64,000 nt of DNA, from assembly GCA_019096065.1 (NCBI GenBank), contig JAGUCH010000002.1, positions 8,444,501 to 8,508,500 on the forward strand, given 5' to 3'. Position 1 is the first letter of the stretch; every line of letters begins with the position of its first letter. The translations under genes and the position numbers were made by a program. This document shows positions 62,901-64,000 of the stretch, piece after piece. The DNA comes from Paracyclopina nana. Its lineage: Eukaryota > Arthropoda > Copepoda > Cyclopoida > Cyclopettidae. The notes below the pieces were generated by a model that saw only the letters and a list, made by a program, of their open reading frames with translations, was not told the DNA's origin and made no database searches.

Positions 62901-63060
62901 CCATGTCGTCATCAGAGCTAAACTCGCAATTCGAGTCTACATTGACTATGAGGGCTTCTGGATCGGGCTTGGTTGACCGCTGGGTCTTTATATTCGTTAT
63001 TAGGATACCTGATGTCCCCGGGGTCGGTGATGGCGACCGATCTTGCTCCTTTTTGCTCAT
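59957..63060 (-). pseudogene. Gag-like zinc-knuckle protein of an LTR retroelement, one frame break
   Basis: The ATG at 63060 opens an 85-codon frame rich in Ser/Pro/Lys that stops at 62803. The large frame, open to its stop at 59957 (over 920 codons), overlaps it at a G9 run (62810-62818 on this strand). The two frames differ by one base at that run, so they were probably one gene. The C-terminal part holds three zinc-knuckle-like clusters: CPHC...C, CIYPQCLARGHNIAMC and CKECGKLGHRPAHH. A segment around 61000-61300 (QLVGLLQNKQVVKAGFGLAN, then a VVDLSNLVVLAYP motif) is reminiscent of RNase D-type exonuclease folds but lacks the first acidic motif. No protease or reverse transcriptase follows; a polypurine tract does. 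It is either Gag placed after Pol or a third gene of the element. Confidence 0.6.
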
Positions 63061-63445
63061 GATGGCACCGGAAATTTTCGATTGTTGTCCAAGATAATTT
63101 TCCGAACGATTCTGAAAGAGGGACCGGAAACGACTTGTTGTTTGACGAGATTGTTGCAACCAATTTTGCGCGACAATTAAAGTTAATTGCTCTTGAACCA
63201 GCGGTGAAAAACTAAATTTCAGCGGTGATCGAAAAGACAACCTTACTTGTTGAGAATGAAAAATGGAACTGTTTATTTTCCGTTTTGATGAGTAAAAACG
63301 TTGACTCAGCCATTTTGTAGCAGTAGTGCTAGGTTGCGTGACCAAGGTGACGCAGCCCTTTGCTAAAGATTTTAAATGACCGATATACAACCATGATATG
63401 TACAATAAAATTGGATTAATGCATAAAATCGTATGTGTAGCATGT
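63061..63445 (-). other. Spacer between Pol and the Gag-like ORF (possible LTR or leader)
   Basis: This is a 385-bp region. On the minus strand it contains an AATAAA inside GGAAAATAAACAG (about 63270-63282) and starts with TGTTG, as many LTRs do. If it is an LTR, two elements are joined in tandem here; if not, it is the leader of a downstream gene in one element. Confidence 0.4.
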
Positions 63446-64000
63446 TCAGCTCAACATTGGCTGCGGCAGTTTTCTCTGGGCTCTTGTTCTTGAAGCGATG
63501 GGTCCGTGAGCAAAGTCGTCTTCTTCTGGAGGCTCCAAGTATAGCCCTGGCAGATTAAGTGGACTTGGGAGTTGAGCTTCTTGGTCCATTTCGAGTTCTT
63601 CTTCGTCTTCATAGTTGGGAGAGTATTCTTCTACAAGAGGAACCTCGTCTAAGTCGGTGACACTGTCAGAGTCAGCGAGTTCATTTGTGACAGTGAGTCT
63701 GTCCTCTACAGGAGCTTGGTCCTCTTCTTCAAGGATTGGCATGGGTATGAGATGTTGGATTGGTCTCTCCTTGTAGCGGAAGGCGACATATTCCTCCTTC
63801 TTTCTGTTGACCTCAGTGACAGCATATTTGACAACTGTCCTTCTGACCAGTCCGTCAGCATTGTAGTATACTTTGTCAATCACTCCCAATTGCCACGAGC
63901 CTCTTTTAGCATGTTGACGAGGGTCTATCATGACGACGGGATCACCCACCTTGAGGTTTCTGACGAAGTTTCTCCACTTCGGAAGCTTTTGAACTCTTAC
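63446..64000 (-). CDS. C-terminal end of BEL/Pao-type Pol (DUF5641), partial
   Basis: The frame is open to the right edge of the window, so the protein starts outside it. Near the edge it reads KWRNFVRNLKVGDPVVMIDP, then WQLGVIDKVYYNADGLVRRTVVKYA and HLIPMPI, matching the DUF5641 domain that follows the integrase in BEL/Pao Pol proteins (NLxVGDxVL, RGxWxLGRV, GxxRxVxVK). An acidic tail of about 70 residues ends in RTRAQRKLPQPMLS and a stop at 63446. Integrase, RNase H and reverse transcriptase should lie just beyond 64000. The TGTTGAGC overlapping the stop could be an LTR start. Confidence 0.8.
   Translation of the reverse strand, partial: VRVQKLPKWRNFVRNLKVGDPVVMIDPRQHAKRGSWQLGVIDKVYYNADGLVRRTVVKYAVTEVNRKKEEYVAFRYKERPIQHLIPMPILEEEDQAPVEDRLTVTNELADSDSVTDLDEVPLVEEYSPNYEDEEELEMDQEAQLPSPLNLPGLYLEPPEEDDFAHGPIASRTRAQRKLPQPMLS

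Overview
The window is eukaryotic nuclear DNA from an arthropod. The genes are split by GT-AG introns of about 60 bp to several kb, the intergenic DNA is AT-rich and full of small DNA transposons, and the gene set is metazoan: muscle myosin heavy chain, a peptide-type GPCR, Cdc25, an FBXO31-like F-box protein, a fibrinogen-related lectin and a taperin/phostensin-like protein. A crustacean, perhaps a copepod, is my best guess, but sequence reading alone does not prove it.

Layout. 0.5-7.4 kb holds a head-to-head pair of transposon-like genes: an unrecognised seven-exon minus-strand gene and a plus-strand CACTA/EnSpm-type DDE transposase. 8.9-9.6 kb is a foldback-type element whose left arm is a 15-bp minisatellite. 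9.6-14.2 kb has no gene I can support. 14.2-23.9 kb is a four-exon taperin/phostensin-like gene. 25.4-29.9 kb is a three-exon FMRFamide-receptor-like GPCR with a MITE in its second intron. 30.9-37.8 kb holds tRNA-derived sequences and a six-exon secreted fibrinogen-domain gene on the minus strand, whose 3-kb intron is packed with MITEs and a minisatellite. 37.9-44.2 kb is a compact block: FBXO31-like (minus), Cdc25 (plus), a canopy-like ER protein (plus) and a small membrane protein (minus), the last two with overlapping stop codons.

46.7-58.5 kb is the most striking part. A foldback element with a perfect 9-bp target-site duplication lies 175 bp upstream of a complete muscle myosin heavy chain gene (seven coding exons, 1931 residues, with the motor and part of the rod in one 3.8-kb exon). 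The 3' two-thirds of that gene (4.33 kb) is repeated immediately downstream as a near-identical tandem copy. The breakpoint lies between two codons of the SH2-SH1 helix and has 7 bp of microhomology. The second copy has lost its ATPase but keeps an open neck-and-rod reading frame.

59.9-64.0 kb is the 3' part of an LTR retroelement on the minus strand. The C-terminal end of a BEL/Pao-type Pol runs in from the right edge. It is followed by a large zinc-knuckle, Gag-like ORF and then a polypurine tract, so the Gag-like gene appears to lie downstream of pol.

Exon boundaries were placed by eye from splice signals, reading-frame continuity and family conservation. No alignment or database search was run.
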